NCBI RefSeq assembly: GCF_016905445.1
Contig: NZ_JAFEXF010000012.1
Span: forward strand, 1 to 64,000
Length of the DNA: 64,000 nt
Reading direction: 5' to 3'
From: Streptomyces sp. G44
GTDB lineage: Bacteria > Actinomycetota > Actinomycetes > Streptomycetales > Streptomycetaceae
Within the stretch, counting starts at the first letter, position 1, and each line of letters starts with the position of its first letter. A model generated the notes under the pieces. The model worked only from the letters and a program-made list of their open reading frames with translations, did no database searches and was not told where the DNA came from. Shown piece by piece: positions 45,320 to 54,473 of this stretch. The position numbers were made by a program, and so were the translations under genes.

Positions 45320-45337
45320 CGGACCATTCGCGGACCA
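45320..45337. repeat. CGGACCA-N4-CGGACCA motif, copy 3
   Basis: Starts 119 nt after the stop at 45201, exactly as copy 1 does after the ALDH stop. It therefore looks like the left arm of a second element that begins at the duplicated gene end. Confidence 0.6.
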
Positions 45338-45519
45338 AAGAGCTCCGAAGATCACAACCCACGAGCTGCCCGCTCATGAGCGCAACGATCCGTCGATACG
45401 GGCAAGTAGCGCCGAACCGCCGGCAGCACTCGATAACCGTCGATCACGATGCACGCCGCGTCGGCACCCAGCAGTCGGGCAAGCCCGGTTCCGTCGTACG
45501 AACCTTCTGTGCCAGCCCC

Positions 45520-45740
45520 TGGGCCCGGCGCGGTCCAGGGTCTGATCACGAACACGTACCTGTCGCCGACCGAGCATGAAGTGCTGGCGTCGCTGCTGTC
45601 CAAGATCCGCCTTAACGTCCCTCCCCTGGGCGTTGACGTCTTCGACAGCCGGCTTGAGGGTCTGGTGCTCGCCGAGGCCGGCCAAGAACTGCTCGGATGG
45701 TTGGCCGAGCACGGCATCCATCCCCCTGCTTCCTTAGTCT
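45520..45740 (+). pseudogene. Remnant of a CYTH-domain (class IV adenylate cyclase-like) protein
   Basis: One frame reads ITNTYLSPTEHEVLASLLSK followed by VDVFDSRLEGLVLAEAGQEL, which are the strand and hinge segments of CYTH-family proteins. The part between them that should carry the KxRxR motif is missing. No intact start and no downstream helices are present, so it is a decayed fragment at the start of the second island. Confidence 0.45.
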
Positions 45741-45834
45741 CAGCGCCTGCCCGGCGTCGGTGTCGGCCTGGCCAAGTCCGACGAGGATCACAAGACTGAC
45801 TCGAGCGCTGTGATCCTCTGCGAACCGGACGGGC

Positions 45835-47103
45835 TCAGAGCGGCTTCAGTTCGGCCAGCCAGAGGTGCAGGTTCGGGAGGACTTGTTGATGCATGCCTTC
45901 CTGTTCGCACCGGAGTCCTCCGTGTTCGATGATCGCGGCCACCAGGCCCTCGAAGTGATCCGGGACGGTCTCGGACTGCCGCTTCGCCCTGTTCAGCCAC
46001 TTTTCGAGCTGTGCCGGCCCCTCCACGAGTTTGCGTCCGCGGCGGTACAGTTCCGCGTCCATGGCGATGGGCCGGATGCCGCGGCCACTCTTCTCCGCGA
46101 GGTCGAGGATGATGTCGATTCCTGGCGGGTCGAGGTCTCCCCAGGCGGCGATCGGCAGGGACTCGGGCACGCGCGTGCTCAGGAAGTGGACCAGTGCCCC
46201 GGAGCCGAATCCTTCGGTCCAGACGCAGAGCCACTCCCTGGGGACGGTGGTGCGCGAGGCAACCGCTTCGAAAGTCTCCTGGTTCTCGATGAGGAAAACG
46301 CCTCGGGCCTGGAGGTCGAACCGACCGTCTCTCGTGACCGTCCAGCCTGGGAGTTCGATGAAGGGTTCAGCGAGGGCGAGGTCCGCCACGATGCCTTGCC
46401 GGTGCCATTCGGCCGGGCCGATCATCCTCAGGCCGGTGTCGCTGGTGTGGACGGCCTCGCTGAACGGGAGGCCGACCAGATGGGAGAAGGCGGCCTTGAC
46501 AGCGTCGGTCCACGCCTTGGTTCCGCCGAGTGCCAGCGCCGCCAGTTCTCGCTCGCTGCATCTCCAGTCGCGGCTCGCGGTGCGGAACCACTCGGCGGCC
46601 GCCTGCAACGCGGCACAGTACGTGCTCCAGTGGGATGTGACGGCACGTGACCCGTTGGGCGCCACGCGCTTGTTGTCGTCCGGCAACGCCGCGAGCAGCT
46701 CGTACTCGGACGCCAGCTCGGACACGTCGGCGATGGCGGCCAGAGTCTCCGTACGCTCGCGCATCAGGCGGTCGCGTTTGACGATGGCCCGGTACCGGGC
46801 CCGGCCGCGTTTCGTGCGGATCGGTCCACCGGCTCCGATGATCAGGATGCGGAGCGGCAGAATGTGCCGACTGGAGCGCAGTACGGTGTCGGCGCGTGCG
46901 AGGTGGATGCCTTTCGCGTTGACGGCGTCACCGAACAGGTCGGTGAGATCAGCGCGTTCACGGTCGGTCATCCGTAGGGCGAGACGCCCGTTCAGCTTTC
47001 CTCCGTTGGCGATGTGCTCACGCACTCGGGTGCAGAACAGAACTCCGCCCGGGCTGATCGCCCACTGCGCGAGATCAGGGTGAAGGGCGACGCGATGTCC
47101 CAT
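45835..47103 (-). CDS. jetD: Wadjet protein JetD, Toprim-type nuclease subunit
   Basis: 422 aa; its ATG follows the jetC stop by one nucleotide (TGACATG). The N-terminal half (CTRVREHIANGGKLNGRLAL) resembles the N-terminal domain of type II JetD (TIGR02679/DUF2399 group). The C-terminal half has Toprim features: FLIENQETFEA (Glu near 270), LCVWTEGFGSGAL and AAWGDLDPPGIDI (Asp pair near 330), which look closer to the DUF2220 form of JetD. JetD cleaves circular DNA trapped by the JetABC SMC motor, which eliminates small plasmids. Last gene of the operon. Confidence 0.85.
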   Translation of the reverse strand: MGHRVALHPDLAQWAISPGGVLFCTRVREHIANGGKLNGRLALRMTDRERADLTDLFGDAVNAKGIHLARADTVLRSSRHILPLRILIIGAGGPIRTKRGRARYRAIVKRDRLMRERTETLAAIADVSELASEYELLAALPDDNKRVAPNGSRAVTSHWSTYCAALQAAAEWFRTASRDWRCSERELAALALGGTKAWTDAVKAAFSHLVGLPFSEAVHTSDTGLRMIGPAEWHRQGIVADLALAEPFIELPGWTVTRDGRFDLQARGVFLIENQETFEAVASRTTVPREWLCVWTEGFGSGALVHFLSTRVPESLPIAAWGDLDPPGIDIILDLAEKSGRGIRPIAMDAELYRRGRKLVEGPAQLEKWLNRAKRQSETVPDHFEGLVAAIIEHGGLRCEQEGMHQQVLPNLHLWLAELKPL

Positions 47104-47104
47104 G

Positions 47105-50100
47105 TCAGTTGAGGTCCAGGTCGTCCAGCAGCCCACCGGCCCGGCCACGGGTGGCGGCGTTCACCTCCCCGTCCTCCTCCCTGTCCTCGTACTCCTCCTC
47201 GGCCTCAGGCTGGTCATCCAGTTCTTCGTTCACTTCTTCGTCTTCTTCGTCTTCTTCGCCCATGTCGATGTCGTCGTCGCCCTGTTCGTCGTCGCCGAGC
47301 TGGTCGTCGGCGTCGAACTCGAGGCCGCCGCCACCGAGCAGCGCCGGATCGAGCATGTGGTACCGCGAGGCCCCGTCCCAGACGACGGGGGTGGTGAGTA
47401 CGCCCTCCACCTGTGGGTCGCGGTACAGCTGGTAGGTGGCCACGCCGGGGACTTCTTCGTAGAAACCCCATTCGTCGTGGCTCGCCATCACGAAGTCGAG
47501 GTCGAGTTGGACGAGCAGCCCCATGCACTCGCCTCGCATCTCGGCGTCGATTCCGGCGAACGCCTCGTCCAGGTAGACCGGGCGCGGCGCGGTCGGTGCG
47601 GCTCCCGCGTAGTGGGCCGCCGCGGCGGCGAAGAGCGGGAGTTGCAGCATGACGGCCTTCTCCCCGCCGGACCCCTTGCCGTGCATGCCGGCGTCGATGT
47701 CGGTCCATCTCTGCTGCGGGCCAGTCTTGTACTGGACGCGGATCCGGCTCCAGGTCCGGTAGTCGAGGGCGACGCGCAGGTGGCTCTTCCAGTCCAGTCC
47801 GCCCTCCGCCTCCCTGGCCACGGCGATCTGGCGGCCGAGGAAGGCGATCAGGTGTTCGCGGGCCTCGTCGGGCAGGAACCTGCTGGCCTGCCGGTCCAGG
47901 GTCGCCAGGGCTTCCCGGGTCTCTTCGCCCTTGTAGGGATCCGCCTCCCACACCAGGCGCATGACGTGCCCGGAGGCCGTGCGGCGCAGAGCGAGAAGTC
48001 TGTTCATCTCTTCGATGAGCGCCTTGGCCCGCGCACGGCGACGGCGTAGATGGTCGCCCACCTGTCCGAGCAGGACCTCTGTGAACAGGTCGTGTTCGTT
48101 CGCGTCGAGCAGACGGTTCCGTTCGTGGACCTCCCGCTGCACGATCGCGAGTCCTTCCGCGACGGTGAGGTATTGACCGTTGTGGAACAGCCGAACAGAG
48201 ACGAGGCGGTCCTCGTTGCCGGCCCGCACCTTCCAGTCCGGACCTGCCAGTACTTCCTCAAGGACCTGCCGGGCACGGTCCACGTCGTCGCGTGCTTGGT
48301 CGAGGGCGTGCGGATCCGAAGGAACGTCGACGAGTTGCCGGATCAGTGCCTGTGCGGCGGCGACCGCGTCGATAGCGTCGGCGGCTGTGCCGTCCGCGGA
48401 GACCAGCGCGAGGAATCCGAGCCGGTCGAGCTCCCGGTACTGTCCTCCTCGCTCCTCCAGGACGAGTTCTCGTTGCCCCACGAGTTCACGAGCCTGCGTA
48501 CGAGCGGATTGGGCGCGCGTCTCCTCCTGGATCATCCCTTCCAAGGCGGCGAGGCTCTTCTTCTCCATGGCCTCGTTCTTCTTGAGGCCAGCCTGGGCGA
48601 CGCCGAGTCTCTTCAGCACGTCGTCGACGTCGGCCCCGACAGCGCTACGGCGCACATCGTGTCGTTCGCGCTTTCTCTTCGCGTCGCGCTCGGCGTTGTC
48701 CACGTCGGTCTCGGCCAGCTTCTTATGTCCTCGACAGGTGGCCAGCAGTGCCTCGGCACCGTTGTATTGCTCCACCCGGCTCGACCAGGTGCCCAACCGT
48801 CGGAAGAGATCGCCGAGACTCGACCCGTATTCCGTGAGTACCCGCTGCTCCTCGGCGAGCGCCTCCAGCCCCGTGGCGGTCGCGCGCAACCTGGCGTATC
48901 GCTCAAGCTCCGCGCGCGCCGCCTTCCAGATGACCTCTCGATCGTCCAGCTTGGCCTTGGCCTCCTGGCTCGCCAGGTCGTACGTCTGGAACAGGCTCCT
49001 GGCCTTCGCGAGACTCAACTGGCAGTCACGCACCGGCTGGTCGAAGGCGGCGGCTTCGTCGCACTCGGCCCGCAGGTCGCCCTGCCGCTCGGTGAGGCGC
49101 TGGTGCTGCTCATTGAGCCGTACGATCCGGCCGTCCAGTTCGACAAGCTGATCGTCCAGCGCCTTCAGCCGACGGCGGCGCTCGGCTTGGCGGGCGGCGG
49201 TACCGATGTAGGCGGCCTGTGTGACCTTGGTACGACCATGGACGGGGCCGATGCGCCACGAGCCGTCGGTCGACACCCAGTCACCCGGATGGTGCTCCGT
49301 CCCGGCGGGCGCGAGCGCGACAGCGGACAGGATGCTCGTGGTCACCCTCGACGGGACCAGCTCATGATCGAGCGCGTGCAGGACGTCGGCGAGGGATCGG
49401 CCGAGAACCGGTTCCCGGTCGGCGACCAGAAGGCTGTCGAGCGTGTCTCCGTCCAGCAGGGATCCCTCGGGGGTGACCCACGCGTCGAGCACTCCCGCCC
49501 CGAGCAGGGCGGCCTCCAGGCCGGCTCGGGTCGTGTCGTCAGCGTCCGGTGCGAAGTCGAGCAGCCGCCACAGTGGTGCACCATCGGCGACGCTGCTCCG
49601 ATCCCGCCGCTCGTGCACCGGGGCCACGGGCAGGGGATCCTTTTCCTCGGCGACACTCGACCGCATGGCGGCCGTCTTGTCTCTTGTCTCCTGGAGACCA
49701 CGGAGTCCGACGGCCAGGTCGGACGCCTGCTGGACAAGCAGGGTCCCTCGGGGGCGGGAGAGACGCTCCACCTCCTGGGAGAGGGTGGTGGCACCCGTGA
49801 GGCCGAAGGTCGGCACCAGTGACTGGAGCGCTCCCAGTTCGACGTCACTCAGTCGCAACTCCTGGCATCGCTCACTCCAGTCGACGAGTGCGATGCGCAA
49901 CTCGGCCATCCGGTCGGCGAGTTGCTGCCCGTGATCGTCCACAGCCCGTTTCGCCGTCTCACACAGGCCCCATGCCTTCTGGAGGGCTTCGTCCGCCTGA
50001 TCGCGCAGGGCTTTGGCGTCCCGCGTCGTCTCGGCCAGCTCGACCGCGCGCCGGAGAACATTCGCGCGGGCTTCCACGTGGCCCAGGAGCATCTTCTCCG

Positions 50101-51424
50101 CCCCCTCGGGATCCTCCCGGACTGCAGCGGCGAGTTCGGTGTGAGCATCCCCGATGCGGGTCCTGGCAGCCTGTGCCAAGGCATTCTCTTCGGCGGCCAG
50201 GAGAACAGCGGCAGCTCTTTCGAGGAGCCGGGTCTGCTTGGTGGCTTCGGCTTCTGCCTCGGCCGCGGCGGATGCCGCCTTCTCCAGACGCTCTCGAAAT
50301 CCGGGGAGCTTCTCTTCCGCTTCCTCGGCCTGTTCCTGGAGCTTGGTGAGGAGTTCGTGCTGCTTCATCAGCGGGTCGACGCGAAGTTCCTCGACGGAGA
50401 TCCGGAGCGTCTCGCGTTCTTCGAGGAAGCGCTCGCGCTCTTTCTTCCCCGCCTCCAGCTTCTTCTCAGAGCTGTCGGCCTTCTCAACAGCCTTCATACT
50501 ACTGCGTTGTGCCTCGGTGAGCTGAGCATCCGCCTCGACCAACCGCCCGGCGATGTTTCTGGTCCACCGGCGCGCGTAGCGGGAGTACACCGACAGGAAG
50601 GCGGACATGCCGAGTTGATGCCGCTCTTGCTGCGCCAGGTCGGCGCGGTCACGGGCCAGCTGGTCGAAGCGGACGGCCAGACCGTCCAACAACGACGTAC
50701 TGACCGGTGGCAGACCGTTGGTCAGCATCCGGCTGAGCCGCTCGCCGTTGAAGTTCTCGCTCAGCTTCGGCTTGCGCAGGACCAGCAGGAGCTCCACCAG
50801 AGCCGCCAGTTTCCCGAGCCCGAAGCCGAACAGGCGCTCCGCGACAGCTGTCCGGTACGCGCGCCGCTCCTCGAAGACGTCGCCGGGATCGAGCCGCGTC
50901 GCCAACTGCTTGCGCAGATACGGCTGTCTCCGTTCGTCCAGCAGGTTGAAGTCCTCACCGATCCGCTTGGCGGTGACGAAGAACCAGGGTTTGTGGACGC
51001 CGCCCTTGGCGGACGTGCTGCCTCTCATCCCGATGCCGACGGTGAGGAATTCGTAGCCGCCGTCCTCGGTCACACGTCCGTACTCGCACCAGGTGTATCC
51101 GACGCGGTCGCCGCGCCCCCGGTGCAGCAGGTTGTCCCGCATCGGCCGCGCGGTCGAGCCGAACGGGTCCAGCCGCCGGGCACTGAGCCGCGCGTCCAGC
51201 AGCAGCGGGCTGGTGACCTCCATCACCTTGGTCTTGCCGGCACCGTTGCGCCCGCGCAGGATCAGCCCGTTGCGGTAGGAGACGAACTCCTGTTCCTCGT
51301 ACTCCCACATGCCGATGAGGCCCAGGCGGAGTTGCTGGAACCGTTCCCGTTCCGGTACAGGTAGCTCCCCGTCGAGGATGCGCTGGAGAGCGGGCGTCGG
51401 CGTTCCGTCAGTCGGCGATGCCAT
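47105..51424 (-). CDS. jetC: Wadjet protein JetC, SMC-like ATPase
   Basis: 1439 aa from the ATG at 51424, overlapping jetB by 17 nt. The N-terminal ATPase half has RGRNGAGKTK (Walker A, 58-66) and the LLLDARLSARRLDPFGSTAR block typical of TIGR02680 proteins. A long coiled-coil region with an interrupting hinge-like globular part spans about 280-1150. The C-terminal half has the SGGEKAVMLQ signature and Walker B PVYLDEAFAGID (near 1288). JetC forms loop-extruding dimers with JetA and JetB. An extremely Asp/Glu-rich tail of about 70 residues (DDEQGDDDIDMGEEDEEDEE and onward) precedes the C terminus. Confidence 0.92.
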   Translation of the reverse strand: MASPTDGTPTPALQRILDGELPVPERERFQQLRLGLIGMWEYEEQEFVSYRNGLILRGRNGAGKTKVMEVTSPLLLDARLSARRLDPFGSTARPMRDNLLHRGRGDRVGYTWCEYGRVTEDGGYEFLTVGIGMRGSTSAKGGVHKPWFFVTAKRIGEDFNLLDERRQPYLRKQLATRLDPGDVFEERRAYRTAVAERLFGFGLGKLAALVELLLVLRKPKLSENFNGERLSRMLTNGLPPVSTSLLDGLAVRFDQLARDRADLAQQERHQLGMSAFLSVYSRYARRWTRNIAGRLVEADAQLTEAQRSSMKAVEKADSSEKKLEAGKKERERFLEERETLRISVEELRVDPLMKQHELLTKLQEQAEEAEEKLPGFRERLEKAASAAAEAEAEATKQTRLLERAAAVLLAAEENALAQAARTRIGDAHTELAAAVREDPEGAEKMLLGHVEARANVLRRAVELAETTRDAKALRDQADEALQKAWGLCETAKRAVDDHGQQLADRMAELRIALVDWSERCQELRLSDVELGALQSLVPTFGLTGATTLSQEVERLSRPRGTLLVQQASDLAVGLRGLQETRDKTAAMRSSVAEEKDPLPVAPVHERRDRSSVADGAPLWRLLDFAPDADDTTRAGLEAALLGAGVLDAWVTPEGSLLDGDTLDSLLVADREPVLGRSLADVLHALDHELVPSRVTTSILSAVALAPAGTEHHPGDWVSTDGSWRIGPVHGRTKVTQAAYIGTAARQAERRRRLKALDDQLVELDGRIVRLNEQHQRLTERQGDLRAECDEAAAFDQPVRDCQLSLAKARSLFQTYDLASQEAKAKLDDREVIWKAARAELERYARLRATATGLEALAEEQRVLTEYGSSLGDLFRRLGTWSSRVEQYNGAEALLATCRGHKKLAETDVDNAERDAKRKRERHDVRRSAVGADVDDVLKRLGVAQAGLKKNEAMEKKSLAALEGMIQEETRAQSARTQARELVGQRELVLEERGGQYRELDRLGFLALVSADGTAADAIDAVAAAQALIRQLVDVPSDPHALDQARDDVDRARQVLEEVLAGPDWKVRAGNEDRLVSVRLFHNGQYLTVAEGLAIVQREVHERNRLLDANEHDLFTEVLLGQVGDHLRRRRARAKALIEEMNRLLALRRTASGHVMRLVWEADPYKGEETREALATLDRQASRFLPDEAREHLIAFLGRQIAVAREAEGGLDWKSHLRVALDYRTWSRIRVQYKTGPQQRWTDIDAGMHGKGSGGEKAVMLQLPLFAAAAAHYAGAAPTAPRPVYLDEAFAGIDAEMRGECMGLLVQLDLDFVMASHDEWGFYEEVPGVATYQLYRDPQVEGVLTTPVVWDGASRYHMLDPALLGGGGLEFDADDQLGDDEQGDDDIDMGEEDEEDEEVNEELDDQPEAEEEYEDREEDGEVNAATRGRAGGLLDDLDLN

Positions 51425-52694
51425 CGACCTGGCCTTCCGAGATCGAGGTGGGAGGAGTCTGGCGCTTGTCCTTGCGGGGCGGCACCTCGAGATCCTGGCC
51501 GAAGAGCAGCAATGCCTCGCCCGTGACACGGACCCCGCGTCCGGAGGAGTCGCGGTAGCGTGCGAGAACGGGGCGGACGAGTATGCCGTCCTCATGGGGG
51601 TCGACGAGTCCAAACTGCGTCAGCACGGGCACGGAATGTCTCAGGACGGCGGGGCCGTCCACGGGTTTGCGTTCGAGGTTCGGCACGACGCGGCGAATCT
51701 GCTGTGCCACCAGAGTCGCCAGTTCGAGGAGTCGGTCGTGCCCGACCACAAAGCTGCCCGTCTGGGCCGGGTCAGCTTCTCCGGCCAGCAGGTCGGCCAG
51801 CGCGAGCGCCGCCACCGATACGGCACTGGCCGCCGGGAATTCGATGTCGGAGAAGCGGGGGTCGGCGATCGCGAGGCCCTCGGCCCTCACCTCCACCCGG
51901 GTGTCGAGTCCGAGGACGAGTTCCGCCGTCAGTTCTTCCCGGTGCACCGACAGGTACTCCCGTTGGTCGGCCGGCAGGTCTTCCAGATAGACGACCGGGT
52001 CATCGACCAGACGGCGCATGAGTGCCTGCCGAAGCTCGGTGTCGGTCCTGGCACCACCCCCGCTCTCGCCTTCTGTGACGCGCAGCAGGGCTTCCGGGCC
52101 ATGCGCCTGGCTGGGCGGGACCGGACAGACGACGGCGGAGGTGGCCACGCGGTGGTCGACGTCGTAGAGGGCGTTCCCTATGCCCGCGATGTAGGCCTGT
52201 TCGGAGTCGGCCGTGACGCCCGCGTCACGGGGAGACCGCAACACACCACCCGCGGCGAGGAGCCGGAGCGCCGCGACCAGATCACGGCGCTCCCGGGTCG
52301 AGGTGGCGTCGAACCTACGCAGACCGGGGTGCGCGGTCATGTGGGAGGTCACGCGTTCGGCGAGCTCAGTGATCACGGTCTGCCGGTCGCAGTCGACCAG
52401 GACCGCCAGCAGCAGGCAGTACAGGGCGCACTGCCGCGAACTGGGAACGGCCGGATCGGGAAAGCGCCCGGGAGCCTCAGGGATCTTGAGCAGCCGTATC
52501 ACATCGCGCTCGACCACCAGCGGCCATCCCAACTGCCGGTCGAACCAGATGCGCAGCTGTTCCTCGTGTCGGCGGGCCTGATCCACCAGTCGCCCGTGCC
52601 GGCCCTCACGCCGGAGTACGGGAGTGCGCAGCAGGGCTCGGACCACCTCACGGCATTCGTGGCCCACCTGCCCGGTCCAGCCCTTCACCGGCAC
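51408..52694 (-). CDS. jetB: Wadjet protein JetB (DUF2398-like, MukE-like kite subunit)
   Basis: 428 aa. Overlaps jetA upstream by 10 nt and jetC downstream by 17 nt, so translation is tightly coupled. Segments such as YCLLLAVLVDCDRQTVITEL, DVDHRVATSAVV and RRLVDDPVVYLEDLPADQRE, with EVRAEGLAIADP, match the DUF2398/TIGR02678 family. JetB is the winged-helix subunit that links JetA to the SMC heads. Confidence 0.85.
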   Translation of the reverse strand: MPVKGWTGQVGHECREVVRALLRTPVLRREGRHGRLVDQARRHEEQLRIWFDRQLGWPLVVERDVIRLLKIPEAPGRFPDPAVPSSRQCALYCLLLAVLVDCDRQTVITELAERVTSHMTAHPGLRRFDATSTRERRDLVAALRLLAAGGVLRSPRDAGVTADSEQAYIAGIGNALYDVDHRVATSAVVCPVPPSQAHGPEALLRVTEGESGGGARTDTELRQALMRRLVDDPVVYLEDLPADQREYLSVHREELTAELVLGLDTRVEVRAEGLAIADPRFSDIEFPAASAVSVAALALADLLAGEADPAQTGSFVVGHDRLLELATLVAQQIRRVVPNLERKPVDGPAVLRHSVPVLTQFGLVDPHEDGILVRPVLARYRDSSGRGVRVTGEALLLFGQDLEVPPRKDKRQTPPTSISEGQVDGIAD

Positions 52695-54235
52695 CCACGC
52701 TCCTCCAGCAGCAGCGTCAGCTCGAAGTCCCTCGTGCTCACCACTCCACTTCGCAGTTCCACAGCGGCAGCAGCCGTCCTGTCCAGTGCGGGCCGCAGCG
52801 TGATCAGCAGACGGCCGTCAGGGGTACGGGTGCGCCGGACACCCCCGTTTCGCTCCCGTACCGACAGAACGAGTCCGAGGCAGGTCAAGAACACCTCCGC
52901 CTCGGCGGAATCCAGCCGGCCGAGCTCGGAAAGCCGTACAGGCCCTCTGTCCGCCAGCGACCGCTCAGCGGCTTCCACCGTCGCGTGTTCCTGCTTCTGC
53001 CGGGCCGCCAGCAGACTCTTGGCGCGACGCGGGTCGCGAATACGCGGCGGGGATCCCTTGTGCGCCCGGGCCCCCCGCGCGCGCAGCTCCGTCGACACCG
53101 GAGCCGGCCCGCTCTGCCACCAGCCGGTCTCCGGCCTGGCATCGTCGTCCTCGTAAACAGCGGGATGGCCGATGTGCCGAGACGAGTAGGCGCCGAAAGC
53201 CGTACGCCACAAGGCGATGGTGTCGTGCCCACCGCCAGTCGTGTCGAACCCCTCGAACCAGCCGGCCAGGGCCACCAAATCCGCCGTCCGGCTGGCCCGC
53301 CGGAACCGTTGATCGTTGATGTGCCCGACGGTCATGACGATGAAGGCGATCGCGTCGGAGGCCCGGTCGAGCAGCAACTCGGCGACCGGCGGGCGGCCTT
53401 CGGCGGCTACGAACCAGCGGCGCAAGCCCTCCCACATCTCCGCCATCCGCTGTGCCTCGCGGGCGACGACCTCCTCATGACTGACGCCCAGGACCGGCGC
53501 GGTCTCCAGCGCCGCCAGCTCGGTGAACCGGGTCAGGAGCCCCGCCTCTTCCAACCCAATGATCAGTTTCGCGATCGGGGCAGCGTTCTCATGGAGGACG
53601 ACGGTGAAGGACTGCAGATACCCGACGACGACATTCTTATAAGCGATGAACACTTCAGGATCTCGGATCTCCTTTGAAGCCAGCGAGCCGTTGAGTCCCT
53701 GGACGAAGAGCTTGGCGTCTTCCGACAGCTGCGCGAATCCCTCGGTCGTACGCCGGAAAGCGCCGAGCGCGCTGCTGAAGTCGCCGTCCGCCTCACGGAT
53801 GACACTCAACAATGCCGCGAGAGATTCGAGAATCTCCGGAAGCATCGATGCCTGCAACGATCCCGCATGGGACATGTCCTGGTCGATCCGGGTCATCTCA
53901 CGATGGACCCTGGCCCCAGCCGAGGTCAGCTGGTACAGGAAGTCCCGCTGGAGGTACTCCTCGGGCGTGGTGGTGTACCGGGTGTTCTGGATCCGGTCCA
54001 CGTTCCGCCAGTCATACAAGTCGTCGAGCAGTCCCTCGACCTCTGGAAGCACCTCCAGGAGCTCCGGTTCAACGACGAGCTCGTCCTGTACCCGCTGCCG
54101 TACCTGCGCCGTACTGAGATGGACGCCGAGTCGGGCCTCCTCCTCCAGCAGCGCGTCCAGGACCAGGCGGTAGAACAGCGCGTTCTTGTGGTCGAGGTAA
54201 GCCACGATCTTCATACGTCCGCCGAACGCGACCAT
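52685..54235 (-). CDS. jetA: Wadjet protein JetA (DUF2397-like, MukF/kleisin subunit)
   Basis: 516 aa from the ATG at 54235, chosen because GGGGGAG lies 8 nt upstream; ATG 54214 and GTG 54244 are alternatives. LLDDLYDWRNVDRIQNTRYT, EYLQRDFLYQLTSAGARVHR and KNVVVGYLQSFTVVLHENAA match the DUF2397/TIGR02677 family, the kleisin-like subunit of type II Wadjet. First gene of the jetABCD operon, read leftwards. The upstream 180 nt are crowded by IS remnants, so the promoter may be composed partly of transposon DNA. Confidence 0.88.
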   Translation of the reverse strand: MVAFGGRMKIVAYLDHKNALFYRLVLDALLEEEARLGVHLSTAQVRQRVQDELVVEPELLEVLPEVEGLLDDLYDWRNVDRIQNTRYTTTPEEYLQRDFLYQLTSAGARVHREMTRIDQDMSHAGSLQASMLPEILESLAALLSVIREADGDFSSALGAFRRTTEGFAQLSEDAKLFVQGLNGSLASKEIRDPEVFIAYKNVVVGYLQSFTVVLHENAAPIAKLIIGLEEAGLLTRFTELAALETAPVLGVSHEEVVAREAQRMAEMWEGLRRWFVAAEGRPPVAELLLDRASDAIAFIVMTVGHINDQRFRRASRTADLVALAGWFEGFDTTGGGHDTIALWRTAFGAYSSRHIGHPAVYEDDDARPETGWWQSGPAPVSTELRARGARAHKGSPPRIRDPRRAKSLLAARQKQEHATVEAAERSLADRGPVRLSELGRLDSAEAEVFLTCLGLVLSVRERNGGVRRTRTPDGRLLITLRPALDRTAAAAVELRSGVVSTRDFELTLLLEERGCR

Positions 54236-54375
54236 GTGCCCCACTCCCCCGCCCCCACGTCACAAAACGCACCGAGTCCCTCAGATACTGCCAGACACCT
54301 CCTGCGCTACAGTCCCTCTTTCATCAAAAAATGTGCCTTCATGCGAAGCACGGCAGGATCTCGCCTGGCATCGTT

Positions 54376-54472
54376 GTCATACGCGCATACCCTCGGTTGG
54401 AAGACACCCGATGAAGCCCTGAATGAGCACCTACCATCGACCCAGGAAAGCGGTGTTGCTACAACCGGTTGA
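54376..54472 (+). pseudogene. IS30-type transposase C-terminal remnant
   Basis: The frame ends AHTLGWKTPDEALNEH, PSTQESGVATTG, stop at 54470-54472, which matches the conserved C terminus of IS30-family transposases. Nothing upstream belongs to it, since that sequence is jetA on the other strand. It is a truncated fragment. Confidence 0.6.
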
Positions 54473-54473
54473 A

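Noticed and set aside
47102-51364. Several long plus-strand frames within the jetC interval
   Set aside because: They are shadows of jetC. The minus strand has continuous SMC ATPase motifs and tight operon overlaps.
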